From: Glacieibacterium sp965200405
Lineage (GTDB): Bacteria; Pseudomonadota; Alphaproteobacteria; Sphingomonadales; Sphingomonadaceae
Length of the DNA: 64,000 bases
Direction: 5' to 3'
Assembly (NCBI RefSeq): GCF_965200405.1
Contig: NZ_OZ241356.1
Coordinates: forward strand, 744,001 to 808,000
Shown here in pieces: positions 16,346 to 25,449 of the stretch. Made by a program: the position numbers and the translations under genes. Positions within the stretch are counted from its first letter, which is position 1, and every line of letters begins with the position of its first letter. Below the pieces are notes generated by a model. The model was not told the DNA's origin. It was given only the letters and a program-made list of their open reading frames with translations, and made no database searches.

Positions 16346-17971
16346 GTGCGTATTGCCCGAAGCCTGATTACCGCTGCACTGCCTGGCCTGTTGATTGCGG
16401 GTGGCGCAGTTGCGCTGTTCGGGTCGGCTGGCGCCCAGATCGCCACCCCGCCCTCAGCCGCACCGCCGCCGCAGAACGCCACTGCGCCGGTGATGCGCAA
16501 CGATGGTCCGGGTGGTGCGCCGCATAGCTTCGCTGACTTGACAGCCAAGCTGTCGCCGGCGGTGGTCAATGTCTCGACGACGCAGAAGGTCGAGGTCAAC
16601 AAGAACCCCCGCGGTTTCGGCACTGCGCCGGGTGGCAGCGGCTCGGGCAATCCGCTGGAGGAACTGTTCCGCCGCTTCCAGGAGCAGCAGGGTGATTCCG
16701 GTGAGCCGGTAACCCGCGAATCGACGTCGCTGGGTTCGGGCTTCATCGTCGATCCCGCTGGCTATATCGTCACCAACAACCACGTCATCTCCGGTGGTGA
16801 TCCGCGCGGCGGCGATGCCAAGGTCAGTGTCGACACCATCACCGTTACCCTTGCCGATCGCCGCGAGTTCAAGGCCCGGGTCATCGGCCGCGATCCGCTG
16901 TCCGATCTCGCGCTCCTGAAGATCGATGCGGTCAACCTGCCATACGTCAAGTTCGGCAACAGCAAGGGTGTCCGCGTCGGCGACTGGGCGATTGCCATCG
17001 GTAATCCGTTCGGCCTCGGCGGCACGGTTACTGCGGGCATCGTCTCGGCGCTTCACCGCAACATCGGTTCGGGCCAGTACGATCGCTACATCCAGACCGA
17101 CGCCTCGATCAACCAAGGTAACTCGGGCGGCCCGCTGTTCGACATCGAAGGCAACGTCATCGGCATCAATACCGCGATCTTCTCGCCGACCGGCGGCAAC
17201 GTCGGCCTTGGCTTTGCCATCCCCGCCGAGAGCGCTCAGCCGGTCATCGACCAGTTGCGCGGTGGCGGCAACGTCAAGCGTGGTTACCTCGGCGTCCAGA
17301 TCCAGCCGCTGACCAGCGACATCGCTGCCGGTCTTGGCCTGCCTAAGGATCGCGGCGAGATCGTCGCCAATGTCGAGCCCACCGGCCCGGCCTACCGCGC
17401 CGGCGTTCGCCAGGGCGACGTCATCGTCCGCATCGCCGGGCAGGACGTTACCTTCGACAACACGCTGAGCTTCATCGTCGCCAACCAGCCGATCAACAGC
17501 GATGTCCCGATCGAGCTGATCCGCGGCGGCAAGCGCGTTACCGTTACCGCCAAGATCGTCCAACGTCCGTCGGAGGCCATCGTCCAGGGTATCACCAAGG
17601 GCGACAGCGACGACGGCGACGACAGCGATGCTCCCGCGGCGCCGACGTCGAACGCGACCCGGCAGAGCCTGGGTATCACGCTGACGCCGCTGACGCCGGA
17701 AGTGCGCCAGCAGCTTAAGCTCCCCGCAACCGTGCAGGGCGTCGTCATCGCCAGCGTCAGCCAGTCGAGCGACGCCGCTTCGGAGGGCCTGCAGCGCGGT
17801 GACGTTATCGTGCAGATCAACCAGCTGCCGACGCCGACCCCGGCCGCCGCCGCTGCCGCCGTCGATGTCGCCCGCAAGGCCGGTCGCGACACGGTCCTGA
17901 TGCTGGTCCAGCGCGGCGCCACGCCGGCCCGCTACATCGGTATCAAGCTGCAAAGCACGCCCGCGAAGTAG
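16346..17971 (+). CDS. degP: DegP/HtrA-type periplasmic serine endoprotease (Do family)
   Basis: Periplasmic protease and chaperone of 541 aa. A signal peptide (residues 1-30) precedes a Pro/Ala-rich stretch, the trypsin-like domain and two PDZ domains (residues about 300-395 and 440-535). The catalytic triad is complete: His146 in TNNHVIS, Asp187 in PLSDLALLKI and Ser260 in QGNSGGPL. A Ser/Asp-rich acidic linker (DSDDGDDSD) separates the PDZ domains and makes the protein longer than E. coli DegP. Start is GTG with AAAGG upstream. It follows hflKC and ends at a strong hairpin. Confidence 0.95.
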   Translation: MRIARSLITAALPGLLIAGGAVALFGSAGAQIATPPSAAPPPQNATAPVMRNDGPGGAPHSFADLTAKLSPAVVNVSTTQKVEVNKNPRGFGTAPGGSGSGNPLEELFRRFQEQQGDSGEPVTRESTSLGSGFIVDPAGYIVTNNHVISGGDPRGGDAKVSVDTITVTLADRREFKARVIGRDPLSDLALLKIDAVNLPYVKFGNSKGVRVGDWAIAIGNPFGLGGTVTAGIVSALHRNIGSGQYDRYIQTDASINQGNSGGPLFDIEGNVIGINTAIFSPTGGNVGLGFAIPAESAQPVIDQLRGGGNVKRGYLGVQIQPLTSDIAAGLGLPKDRGEIVANVEPTGPAYRAGVRQGDVIVRIAGQDVTFDNTLSFIVANQPINSDVPIELIRGGKRVTVTAKIVQRPSEAIVQGITKGDSDDGDDSDAPAAPTSNATRQSLGITLTPLTPEVRQQLKLPATVQGVVIASVSQSSDAASEGLQRGDVIVQINQLPTPTPAAAAAAVDVARKAGRDTVLMLVQRGATPARYIGIKLQSTPAK

Positions 17972-17979
17972 CGCACGTA

Positions 17980-18008
17980 GATCCTCCCCCCTCGCAGGGG
18001 GGAGGATC
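17980..18008. terminator. C-rich/G-rich hairpin, family-2 repeat copy A
   Basis: A perfect 12-bp stem, GATCCTCCCCCC (17980-17991) with GGGGGGAGGATC (17997-18008) and loop TCGCA, lies between the convergent degP and the small exported protein gene. The same C-rich/G-rich motif recurs at 20128-20150 and 35482-35600. It probably acts as a bidirectional terminator. Confidence 0.7.
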
Positions 18009-18011
18009 CGT

Positions 18012-18419
18012 TTACCGCAACGCGAGCGTGCCCTTGGGCAGGCACATCCGCGTCTCGCTCTGAATCGACGCGTTCGCCTTGTACTTGGCGACGAAGGCAT
18101 CCCATGCCGCATCGCGCTTGAAGGTTTCGGTGCTTCCGGCGCCGTAAACGTGCAGGCTGACGATGCTGGTCACCGACGGCTTCATCGTCTTGTCGACCGT
18201 CTCGAAGACCGGCGCGCTGGTGATCCGGTCGTCCTTCATGCCGTGCGAGGCATACCAGGCCTGATTGGCGCGCACCGCGTCGGCAAAGCCTGCCATGCTG
18301 CCGCCGGGCTTGAGCTTCGACACGCGCATGCCGACCAGCTGGCCATCGCATGTCGATGGTATCGCGCACGCCGCCGTCCCCACCCCGAGCAGCGTCGTCG
18401 CGAGCAAGATCCGGATCAT
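18012..18419 (-). CDS. Small exported protein of unknown function
   Basis: A 135-aa protein with a signal peptide (MIRILLATTLLGVGTAACA). The mature part contains SLHVYGAGSTETFKRDAAWDAFVAKYKA and four Cys in all, which may form a disulfide (CAIPSTC near the N terminus and RMCLP near the end). I do not recognise the family. The start is set by a GGGGGA ribosome site six bases ahead. The longer open frame upstream overlaps the divergent HerA-like gene and is not credible. Confidence 0.65.
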   Translation of the reverse strand: MIRILLATTLLGVGTAACAIPSTCDGQLVGMRVSKLKPGGSMAGFADAVRANQAWYASHGMKDDRITSAPVFETVDKTMKPSVTSIVSLHVYGAGSTETFKRDAAWDAFVAKYKANASIQSETRMCLPKGTLALR

Positions 18420-18522
18420 TCTATCCCCCTGATTATCGAAATGCCAGCGTAACGAACTCTCGTGACGCTTCAACCCCGCGCGAAAACAAGCTAGTTCAGG
18501 CACACACATCGGGGAGAGCGGC

Positions 18523-20124
18523 ATGGCGGACAGCATCTTCATCGGCAAGGGCGACGAGCATCCGCAAGCTCTCGTCCTACGCCGCGCCAACCGCCACGGA
18601 CTGATCGCCGGCGCTACCGGCACCGGCAAGACGGTCACGCTGCAGACCCTTGCCGAAGGCTTCAGCCGCGACGGCGTGCCGGTATTCCTGGCGGACGTGA
18701 AGGGCGACATCGCCGGCATGTCGATGATCGGCAGCGCTGCGGCCGAATGGACGGTCAAGCGCGCCGCCGAGATCGGGGTCGAAGGCTATAGCTTCGCCGA
18801 CAATCCCGTGGTGTTCTGGGACCTGTTCGGCGAGCAGGGCCACCCGATCCGCACGACCGTATCCGAGATGGGTCCCTTGCTGCTCGCGCGCCTAATGGGG
18901 CTCAACGAGACGCAGGAGGGTGTCCTCGCCGTCGCTTTCAAATACGCCGACGAGAACGGCCTGCTGATCCTCGACATGAAGGACCTGCAGGCGTTGCTGG
19001 CGTGGTGCGCCGACAATGCCCAGGAACTGGCCGCGAAATACGGCAACGTCACCCGCGCCTCGGTCGGCACCATCCAACGCCAGCTGCTCCAGCTCGAATC
19101 GCAGGGTGCATCGCATTTCTTCGGCGAACCGGCGCTCGACATCCAGGACTTCATAGTCATCGACGACAGCGGTCGCGGGCAGGTCAACATCCTGGCGGCC
19201 GACAAGCTGATGCAGTCGCCACGACTGTACGCGACCTTCCTGCTGTGGTTGCTGAGCGAGCTGTTTGAGACGCTGCCCGAGGTTGGCGACCTGCCAAAGC
19301 CCAAGCTGGTGTTCTTCTTCGACGAGGCGCACCTGCTGTTCGACGAGGCTCCCAAGGCGCTGCTCGACAAGATCGAGCAGGTCGTCCGTCTGATCCGCTC
19401 CAAGGGCTGCGGCGTCTATTTCATCAGCCAGAACCCGATCGATATTCCAGAAAGCGTTGCCGGCCAGCTTGGTAACCGCGTGCAGCATGCGCTGCGGGCC
19501 TTTACCGCCAACGACCAGAAGGCTATTCGCGCCGCCGCCGACACCTTCCGCGCCAATCCCAAGGTCAATGTCGTCACGGCGATCACCGAGCTGAAGGTCG
19601 GCGAGGCGCTGGTTTCGCTGCTGCAGGACGATGGCTCGCCCTCACCCGTCGAGCGCACCCTGATCGCGCCGCCCCGCTCGCGTGTCGGACCGATCACTGC
19701 GGCGGAGCGTAAGGTGATGATCGACACGTCGGTGATCGCAGGCAAGTACGAGACCGTCGTGGACCGCGAGAGCGCCTACGAGCTCCTCAACGCGAAGTCT
19801 GCCGCCGCGCAGGCGCAGGCCGATGCCGACGCCGCACGGACGACACAGGAGAAGGCCGCGGCGGTCGCCGCCAAGGCCCAGGCCAAGGCCGATGCCGACA
19901 TGGCCAAGGCACAGGCCGCGCAAGCCCGCGCCGCCGCAAAGCCGCAGCCACAGTCGGAAACGTCAAAGATCATGGAGAGCGTCGCGCGTTCGGCGGCGAG
20001 TTCGATCGGCCGCCAGATGGCCAGTGGGCTGGGCCGTTCGCTCGGCGGCAAGGCGGGAGGCCAGATCGCGGGCAACGTCGGCAGTAGCCTGTTGCGCGGG
20101 ATCCTGGGTTCGTTTTTCAAATAA
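18523..20124 (+). CDS. HerA-like ATPase of the DUF853 family
   Basis: RecA-fold ATPase of 533 aa. Walker A is GATGTGKT (residues 30-37), Walker B FFFDEAH (Asp267-Glu268), with later HerA/FtsK-like segments (RSKGCGVYFISQNPIDIP and NRVQHALRAFTANDQKAIRAAA). This is the DUF853 branch of HerA/VirB4-type pumps. Unlike true HerA it has no NurA nuclease gene nearby. The C terminus is an Ala/Gln/Lys coiled coil (about 420-470) and then a glycine-rich segment. The true substrate, DNA or protein, is unknown. The ATG has a GGGGAGAG ribosome site. Confidence 0.88.
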   Translation: MADSIFIGKGDEHPQALVLRRANRHGLIAGATGTGKTVTLQTLAEGFSRDGVPVFLADVKGDIAGMSMIGSAAAEWTVKRAAEIGVEGYSFADNPVVFWDLFGEQGHPIRTTVSEMGPLLLARLMGLNETQEGVLAVAFKYADENGLLILDMKDLQALLAWCADNAQELAAKYGNVTRASVGTIQRQLLQLESQGASHFFGEPALDIQDFIVIDDSGRGQVNILAADKLMQSPRLYATFLLWLLSELFETLPEVGDLPKPKLVFFFDEAHLLFDEAPKALLDKIEQVVRLIRSKGCGVYFISQNPIDIPESVAGQLGNRVQHALRAFTANDQKAIRAAADTFRANPKVNVVTAITELKVGEALVSLLQDDGSPSPVERTLIAPPRSRVGPITAAERKVMIDTSVIAGKYETVVDRESAYELLNAKSAAAQAQADADAARTTQEKAAAVAAKAQAKADADMAKAQAAQARAAAKPQPQSETSKIMESVARSAASSIGRQMASGLGRSLGGKAGGQIAGNVGSSLLRGILGSFFK

Positions 20125-20127
20125 GGT

Positions 20128-20150
20128 CCCTCCCCCGAAGCGGGGGAGGG
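20128..20150. terminator. C-rich/G-rich hairpin, family-2 repeat copy B
   Basis: CCCTCCCCC (20128-20136) pairs perfectly with GGGGGAGGG (20142-20150) across a GAAGC loop. It lies directly between the convergent HerA-like and DUF3035 genes, four bases after the first stop codon, and probably ends transcription from both sides. Confidence 0.7.
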
Positions 20151-20158
20151 CAGGAAGA

Positions 20159-20590
20159 TCAGCTGCCGATGGTGACCTGCGCCGTTTGCGCGTTGGCGGT
20201 GCCGACGGGTGCGCCCATCAGCTCCTTCAGGAACGCGCCCTTGTCGACCGTCGGCGTCTTCGGATCGCCAGCGTTGGAGCGAATCGCCGGATCGGGCTTG
20301 GTCGCGCCGGCCTTGTCGAGGATATTCAGCTCGCTCGCCGACTTCGGCGGGACCCTGACGCCGGGACCGAACAATGCCTGCGCGGCCTGGGTCTGGCTGC
20401 TGTCTTGGGTCAGCGGGCGCGGCTCGCCGGGGCGCGGCGGCGTCAATGCGAAGTCTGGTGGCATGACTAGCGGCGCGTTGCGGCTGATCGCGAACTCGTC
20501 CGGCGCACCACGATTGGCCAGTCCGCCCTTGCCGCAGGCGCTGAGCGCAACGACGGACAACAGGGCAGCGGCAGCAACAGCGAACTTCAT
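20159..20590 (-). CDS. DUF3035 lipoprotein
   Basis: A 143-aa predicted lipoprotein: the signal peptide ends in LSACGKG (Cys19 lipidation). The segment APDEFAISRNAPLVMPPDFALTPPRPGEPRP is the DUF3035 signature, shown here only as a description since each half is well conserved in the family. The role is unknown. Its ATG overlaps the lspA stop as ATGA, and AGGAG lies inside the end of lspA. The link to lspA, which matures lipoproteins, is a stable gene order in alphaproteobacteria. It is the last gene of the thyA-to-DUF3035 operon. Confidence 0.85.
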   Translation of the reverse strand: MKFAVAAAALLSVVALSACGKGGLANRGAPDEFAISRNAPLVMPPDFALTPPRPGEPRPLTQDSSQTQAAQALFGPGVRVPPKSASELNILDKAGATKPDPAIRSNAGDPKTPTVDKGAFLKELMGAPVGTANAQTAQVTIGS

Positions 20591-21075
20591 GGCAACTCCT
20601 CATGCGCGCGTGGCGCCCGCACGAACATCGCGCGCACCAGCAGCAAGACTACACCGACGCTTATAGCCGCATCGGCGACATTGAAGACATATTTAAAGTC
20701 GAACCAGCCGTACGAGACGTGAATGAAGTCGACGACATAGCCGAGCCGTACCCGGTCTACGATGTTCCCGAGCGCGCCGCCGAGCACCAGCCCGAGCGCA
20801 ATGATGTCCGACTGCACCTTCTCGCGCGCGATCCACACCGCGACCAGCGCCGCGATCGCCCCGGTCCCGGCCACCAGCACCCAGCGCATCGCCGAGCCGC
20901 TGGCGGGGAACAGGCCAAGCGAAACGCCGATGTTGGCAACCCAGGTCAGCGTCAGGAACGGCGCGACCTCGACCCAGCCGTGCTGCTGGAGCTGGACGAC
21001 GTTGACGATCCAGTATTTGACCAGCTGGTCGATGACGAACACCGCCAGCGCGAGGGAATAGCCGATCTTCCTCAC
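20587..21075 (-). CDS. lspA: Lipoprotein signal peptidase (signal peptidase II)
   Basis: Inner-membrane aspartyl protease of 162 aa that cleaves prolipoprotein signal peptides. Four membrane helices are visible. The catalytic aspartates lie in VVDFIHV and NVADAAISVG, and GGALGNIVDR is the other conserved motif. The GTG start overlaps the ileS stop (GTGA), so the two are translationally coupled. The ribF-ileS-lspA order is the usual one. Confidence 0.95.
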   Translation of the reverse strand: MRKIGYSLALAVFVIDQLVKYWIVNVVQLQQHGWVEVAPFLTLTWVANIGVSLGLFPASGSAMRWVLVAGTGAIAALVAVWIAREKVQSDIIALGLVLGGALGNIVDRVRLGYVVDFIHVSYGWFDFKYVFNVADAAISVGVVLLLVRAMFVRAPRAHEELP

Positions 21076-23978
21076 ACGACCACCTCCGTGCAGCGTTCGC
21101 ACAGCCCGCTGTCTTCGACGACGTCGGGCAGGTGGCGCCAGCAACGCTCGCAACGCGCCAACTCGGTCGGGCGCACCGCGACTTCGAACACCGACGTGTC
21201 GCCGGGCACGATATCGACCGTCACCTGGGCGCTGATCGCCAGTTCGGCGAAGTGTACCGAGCCGAGCAACGCGGCTTCCTCCGGCCCGGCGCGGACGTCG
21301 AGTTCGGCCTGCAGGCTGGTGCCGACGACCTTGTCCTTGCGTAGCGGCTCGATCGCCTGCGTCGCCAGCGAGCGGAGGATGCGCAGCTTCGCCCATTTGT
21401 CACCAAGCTCGTCGTCGCGCCATTCCACAGGCACCACCGGCCATTCGCCGAGATGGATGGAGCCCGCGTCTGGAAAGCGCGTCGCCCACGCCTCCTCGCA
21501 GGTGAACACCAGCACCGGCGCCAGCCACTTGACCAGCACATGGAACAGCGTGTCGAGGACGGTGCGATAGGCGCGACGCTTGAGGCTGCCGGGCGCGTCG
21601 CAGTACAGGCTGTCCTTGCGGATATCGAACAGGAACGCCGACAGGTCCTGGTTGGCGAAGCCGTTGAGCGCCACCATCATCGGCCCGAAGTCGAAGCCGT
21701 CGATGTGCCGGCGCAGTTCGACGTCGAGCTCGGCGACACGGTGCAGGACCCAGCGCTCCAGCTCCGGCATCTCGGCGTGCGGCACGCGCTCCGCTTCGCT
21801 CCAGCCATCCAGCGCGCCAAGCAGATAGCGGAAGGTGTTGCGCAACTTGCGGTACGCATCGGACTGGCCGGCAAGGACCTCCTTGCCGATCTTGACGTCG
21901 TCGAAATAGCCGGTGGAGACGACCCACAACCGCAGGATATCGGCACCGCTGTCGGCGACGACCTTGAGCGGATCGGTGGTGTTGCCCTCCGACTTCGACA
22001 TTTTCTTGCCCTGCGCATCGAGGGCGAAGCCGTGGGTCAGGACCGCGTCATAGGGTGCCCGGCCGCGGGTCCCGGCGCTCTCCAGCAGCGACGACTGGAA
22101 CCAGCCGCGATGCTGGTCGGAGCCTTCGACGTACAGGTCGGCGCGGGTGCCGATGCCGTAGCGTGCCTCGACGACGAAGGCATGGGTCGAGCCGCTGTCG
22201 AACCACACGTCGAGGATGTCGTCGACGCGCTCGTAATTATCGGGGTCGCGGCCAGCGCCGAGAAACACAGCCGGGTCGGTCGCCCACCAGGCGTCGGCGC
22301 CCTGGGCGGTGACCGCCTCGACGATGCGCGCATTGACGGCGTCGTCGCGGAGGTAGTCGCCGGTGCGACGGTCGACGAACAGCGTGATCGGCACGCCCCA
22401 CGCCCGCTGGCGCGAGATCACCCAGTCGGGGCGGCCCTCGACCATGGCGCGGATGCGGTTCTGCGACCGGGCCGGCACCCAGCGGGTGCGCTCTATGGCG
22501 TCGAGAGCGACCTCGCGCAAGGTGGCGCCGTTACTGTTCTCGCCACGCTGGATGGCAAGGGGGGCGCCGCTGTCATCAGTCTCGGCCTGAGCCGCCGCGG
22601 TCAGGGTCGAGGCACTGTCCATCGGGATGAACCACTGCGGCGTCGCGCGGAAGATCAGCTTTGCATGCGAGCGCCACGAGTGCGGATAGCTGTGCGCATA
22701 GTCGGCGCTCGCCGCCAGCAGGCCGCCGACTTCGCGCAAGTCGTTGCAGATCGGGCCATCGGGCGCGTTGAACTTGGCGTTGATGACGCTGCCCTGCCCG
22801 CCGAGCCAGCCCCAGTCGGCGCGGTACTTGCCGTCGCCCTCGACCGCGAACACCGGCTCCAGCCCGTTCGCCTTGCACAGGATGAAGTCGTCCTCGCCAT
22901 GGTCCGGCGACATATGGACGAGGCCGGTGCCCTGTTCGGTGGTGACGAAGTCCCCGGCCAGGAACGGCCGCGGGCGGGCGAAGAAGCCACCGAGTGCGTG
23001 CATTGGGTGACGGGCGACGGTGCCAACGAGGTCGGAACCTTTGCCGCGCCAGAGATAGTCCAGCTTCAAGCCCGTTACTTTGCGCCGGCCGTAAAAGGCG
23101 GTGATTAGCGGTTCAGCAATCAGAAGATTCCGCGAAAATAGATCGTTCCCCCAGTCGCCTGGGATGTCGGAGGTTGTCACCCCACCAATAAGTCGGACCA
23201 AAGCATATCCGATCTCTGGCCCATAAGCCAAAGCCTGGTTCACCGGGATCGTCCATGGCGTCGTCGTCCAGATCACCGCGTACGCGCCAACCAGCTCTGG
23301 AATCGCGCTCTCGACGATCTCGAACGCGACGTCGATCTGCGTGCTGACGATGTCCGCATACTCGACCTCGGCCTCGGCCAAGGCCGTCTTCTCGACCGGC
23401 GACCACATCACCGGCTTGGCGCCGCGGTACAGTTGCCCCGACGAGGCGAACTTTAGCAGTTCGGAGACGATCGTCGCCTCCGATGCGAAGTCCATGGTCA
23501 GGTACGGCTGGTCCCAGTCGCCCATGACGCCGAGGCGCTCGAACTGGACGCGCTGCTTGCCGACCCAGTCGGCGGCATAGGCGCGGCATTCGGCGCGGAA
23601 CTCGGGCTTGGGGACGGCGTCCTTGTCGAGCTTCTTCGCCCGGTACTTCTCCTCGACCTTCCACTCGATCGGCAGGCCGTGGCAGTCCCAGCCGGGCACG
23701 TACGGCGCATCGAAGCCGAGCATCGAGCGCGACCGTACGATGACGTCCTTCAGGACCTTGTTCATCGCATGGCCCATGTGAATGTCGCCATTGGCGTAGG
23801 GCGGGCCGTCGTGGAGGATGAAGCGCTTGCGCCCGGCCCGCTCGGCACGCAGCCGGTCGTACAGCCGCTCGTCCCGCCAGCGGTCGAGGATCGCAGGTTC
23901 CTTCGCCGCCAGCCCGGCCTTCATCGGAAAGTCGGTCTTCGGCAGGAAGACGGTGGAGCGGTAATCGTGTTCGGTCAT
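21072..23978 (-). CDS. ileS: Isoleucine--tRNA ligase
   Basis: Class I synthetase of 968 aa. The HIGH motif appears as PPYANGDIHMGH (residues 59-70) and KMSKS at residues 659-663. A large editing (CP1) domain lies between, and the C terminus carries two CxxC pairs (CERCW and CERCTE) that bind zinc. The length and zinc ribbon fit the bacterial type. A stretch of about 150 bases inside the editing domain (about 23100-23260) is clearly less GC-rich and has different codon use from the flanks. It begins 12 bases after ribF in reverse order of transcription. Confidence 0.97.
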   Translation of the reverse strand: MTEHDYRSTVFLPKTDFPMKAGLAAKEPAILDRWRDERLYDRLRAERAGRKRFILHDGPPYANGDIHMGHAMNKVLKDVIVRSRSMLGFDAPYVPGWDCHGLPIEWKVEEKYRAKKLDKDAVPKPEFRAECRAYAADWVGKQRVQFERLGVMGDWDQPYLTMDFASEATIVSELLKFASSGQLYRGAKPVMWSPVEKTALAEAEVEYADIVSTQIDVAFEIVESAIPELVGAYAVIWTTTPWTIPVNQALAYGPEIGYALVRLIGGVTTSDIPGDWGNDLFSRNLLIAEPLITAFYGRRKVTGLKLDYLWRGKGSDLVGTVARHPMHALGGFFARPRPFLAGDFVTTEQGTGLVHMSPDHGEDDFILCKANGLEPVFAVEGDGKYRADWGWLGGQGSVINAKFNAPDGPICNDLREVGGLLAASADYAHSYPHSWRSHAKLIFRATPQWFIPMDSASTLTAAAQAETDDSGAPLAIQRGENSNGATLREVALDAIERTRWVPARSQNRIRAMVEGRPDWVISRQRAWGVPITLFVDRRTGDYLRDDAVNARIVEAVTAQGADAWWATDPAVFLGAGRDPDNYERVDDILDVWFDSGSTHAFVVEARYGIGTRADLYVEGSDQHRGWFQSSLLESAGTRGRAPYDAVLTHGFALDAQGKKMSKSEGNTTDPLKVVADSGADILRLWVVSTGYFDDVKIGKEVLAGQSDAYRKLRNTFRYLLGALDGWSEAERVPHAEMPELERWVLHRVAELDVELRRHIDGFDFGPMMVALNGFANQDLSAFLFDIRKDSLYCDAPGSLKRRAYRTVLDTLFHVLVKWLAPVLVFTCEEAWATRFPDAGSIHLGEWPVVPVEWRDDELGDKWAKLRILRSLATQAIEPLRKDKVVGTSLQAELDVRAGPEEAALLGSVHFAELAISAQVTVDIVPGDTSVFEVAVRPTELARCERCWRHLPDVVEDSGLCERCTEVVV

Positions 23979-23990
23979 GGCGGGCAGCGT

Positions 23991-24914
23991 CTAGCCCAGC
24001 ACGGCCTTCGCCGCCAGCGCATCGGCTGCAACTTGAGTCTTCAACGCTTCGAGGTCGGCCAGCTTCATCTCGGGCCGCAGGAAGGCAACCAGCTCGACAT
24101 CCAATACCTCGTCGTAAAGGTCGCCGTCGAAGTCGAACAGCCAGGCCTCGAGCAGCTCCTTGGGGGGCTCTATCATCGGCCGCAACCCGAGGTTGGCGAC
24201 GCCGTCGTACAGGCTGCCATCGGCGCGACGGACACGCACCGCATAGACGCCGTAGCTCGGCCGCAGATAGGCGCCAAGGTCGATGTTGGCGGTCGGGAAG
24301 CCAAGCTGCCGCCCGAGCTTGGCGCCATGCTCGACGACACCGCGTATCGTGAATGGCCGGGTCAGCAGCGTCGCGGCGGTGACGGGATCGGCATTGGTCA
24401 GAGCCTCGCGGACGCGACTGGAGGAGATCGTGCCCCCCGCATCGCTGACCGGCGCGACGACTTCGGCCGCAAAGCCGTGCACCTGGCCCAGCCGCGCCAG
24501 CCCGGCAACGTCGCCGGTGCGGCCCTTGCCGAAGGTGAAATCGTTGCCGCTGACGACGACGCCAGCGCCGATCCGTGCCGCCAGCCAGTTCGCGGCAAAG
24601 CCTTCGGCGGTCTCGTTCGCCAGCGCATGGTCGAAGGGCAGCACCACCGCGCCGTCGATGCCGAACGCCTCGAACAGGTCGAGCCGTTGCGGGATGGTGG
24701 TCAGTGCGAACGGCGGCGCATCGGGGCGGAACAGCCGCGCGGGATGCGGGTCGAAAGTCGCGACCAACGCCGGGCGACCCTCGGCTCGCGCCCGGGCGAG
24801 CGCACGCCCGACGACCGCCTGGTGGCCGGCGTGAAAGCCGTCGAAATTGCCCAGCGCTACGACGCCGCCGCGCAGATGATCGGGCACTGCGCCCCGGCCG
24901 ATGATACGCTCCAT
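23991..24914 (-). CDS. ribF: Bifunctional riboflavin kinase / FAD synthetase
   Basis: A 307-aa cytoplasmic enzyme that makes FMN and then FAD. The N-terminal adenylyltransferase module has VVALGNFDGFHAGHQAVV (nucleotidyltransferase HxGH-like motif) and ISSSRVREAL. The C-terminal flavokinase module has GRQLGFPTANIDL and YGVYAVRV. The start MERIIGRG was chosen because the longer frame upstream overlaps folA with no coding character. Located between folA and ileS in one operon. Confidence 0.95.
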   Translation of the reverse strand: MERIIGRGAVPDHLRGGVVALGNFDGFHAGHQAVVGRALARARAEGRPALVATFDPHPARLFRPDAPPFALTTIPQRLDLFEAFGIDGAVVLPFDHALANETAEGFAANWLAARIGAGVVVSGNDFTFGKGRTGDVAGLARLGQVHGFAAEVVAPVSDAGGTISSSRVREALTNADPVTAATLLTRPFTIRGVVEHGAKLGRQLGFPTANIDLGAYLRPSYGVYAVRVRRADGSLYDGVANLGLRPMIEPPKELLEAWLFDFDGDLYDEVLDVELVAFLRPEMKLADLEALKTQVAADALAAKAVLG

Positions 24915-24942
24915 GTAGAAGCCTGTAGCGACGGCGCGGGCC

Positions 24943-25449
24943 CTACCGCAAGTCGCAGCGTTCGAGCGTGACGAAGCTGTACGCCGGAGCCTCGCCTTCG
25001 GCCGGATGATCGAAGCGCGCCGTCTCCGCCCAGACCGCCGGATCGAACGCTGGCAGCAGCGTATCGCCCTCCGGCTCGGCATGGACCTCGGTCAAATGGA
25101 TGCGACGCGTGATCGGTAGCGCCTCGGCATAGATCGTCGCACCGCCGATGACCATCAGCTCGTCGGAGCGGGCGCGCGGGTCCATGCCGCCCGCTGCGAT
25201 CGCCTCGGCGAGATTTGGCACTGCTGTCACTCCCGCGGCACACCAATCAGGGTCGCGGGTCAGCACGATGTTCTGTCGCCCGGGCAACGGTTTGCCGATC
25301 GAGTCGAAGGTCCGCCGCCCCATCACCACGGGCTTGCCGACAGTCAGCCGCTTGAAGTGCGCAAGATCCGCAGGCAGCCGCCACGGCAGCGCATTGTCGC
25401 GTCCGATGACACCGTTGTCGGCGCGCGCCACGACGAAGCTGACGATCAT
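24943..25449 (-). CDS. folA: Dihydrofolate reductase
   Basis: A 168-aa NADPH-dependent reductase that regenerates tetrahydrofolate. Recognisable motifs are VVARADNGVIGRDNALPWRLPADLAHFKRLT (given in the order of the family signature, with the active-site acidic residue in LPADL), VVMGRRTFDSIGKPLPGRQN and MVIGGATIYAEAL. Its ATG overlaps the thyA stop (ATGA). Pairing with thyA is functional, because thymidylate synthase oxidises the folate that FolA reduces. Confidence 0.96.
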   Translation of the reverse strand: MIVSFVVARADNGVIGRDNALPWRLPADLAHFKRLTVGKPVVMGRRTFDSIGKPLPGRQNIVLTRDPDWCAAGVTAVPNLAEAIAAGGMDPRARSDELMVIGGATIYAEALPITRRIHLTEVHAEPEGDTLLPAFDPAVWAETARFDHPAEGEAPAYSFVTLERCDLR

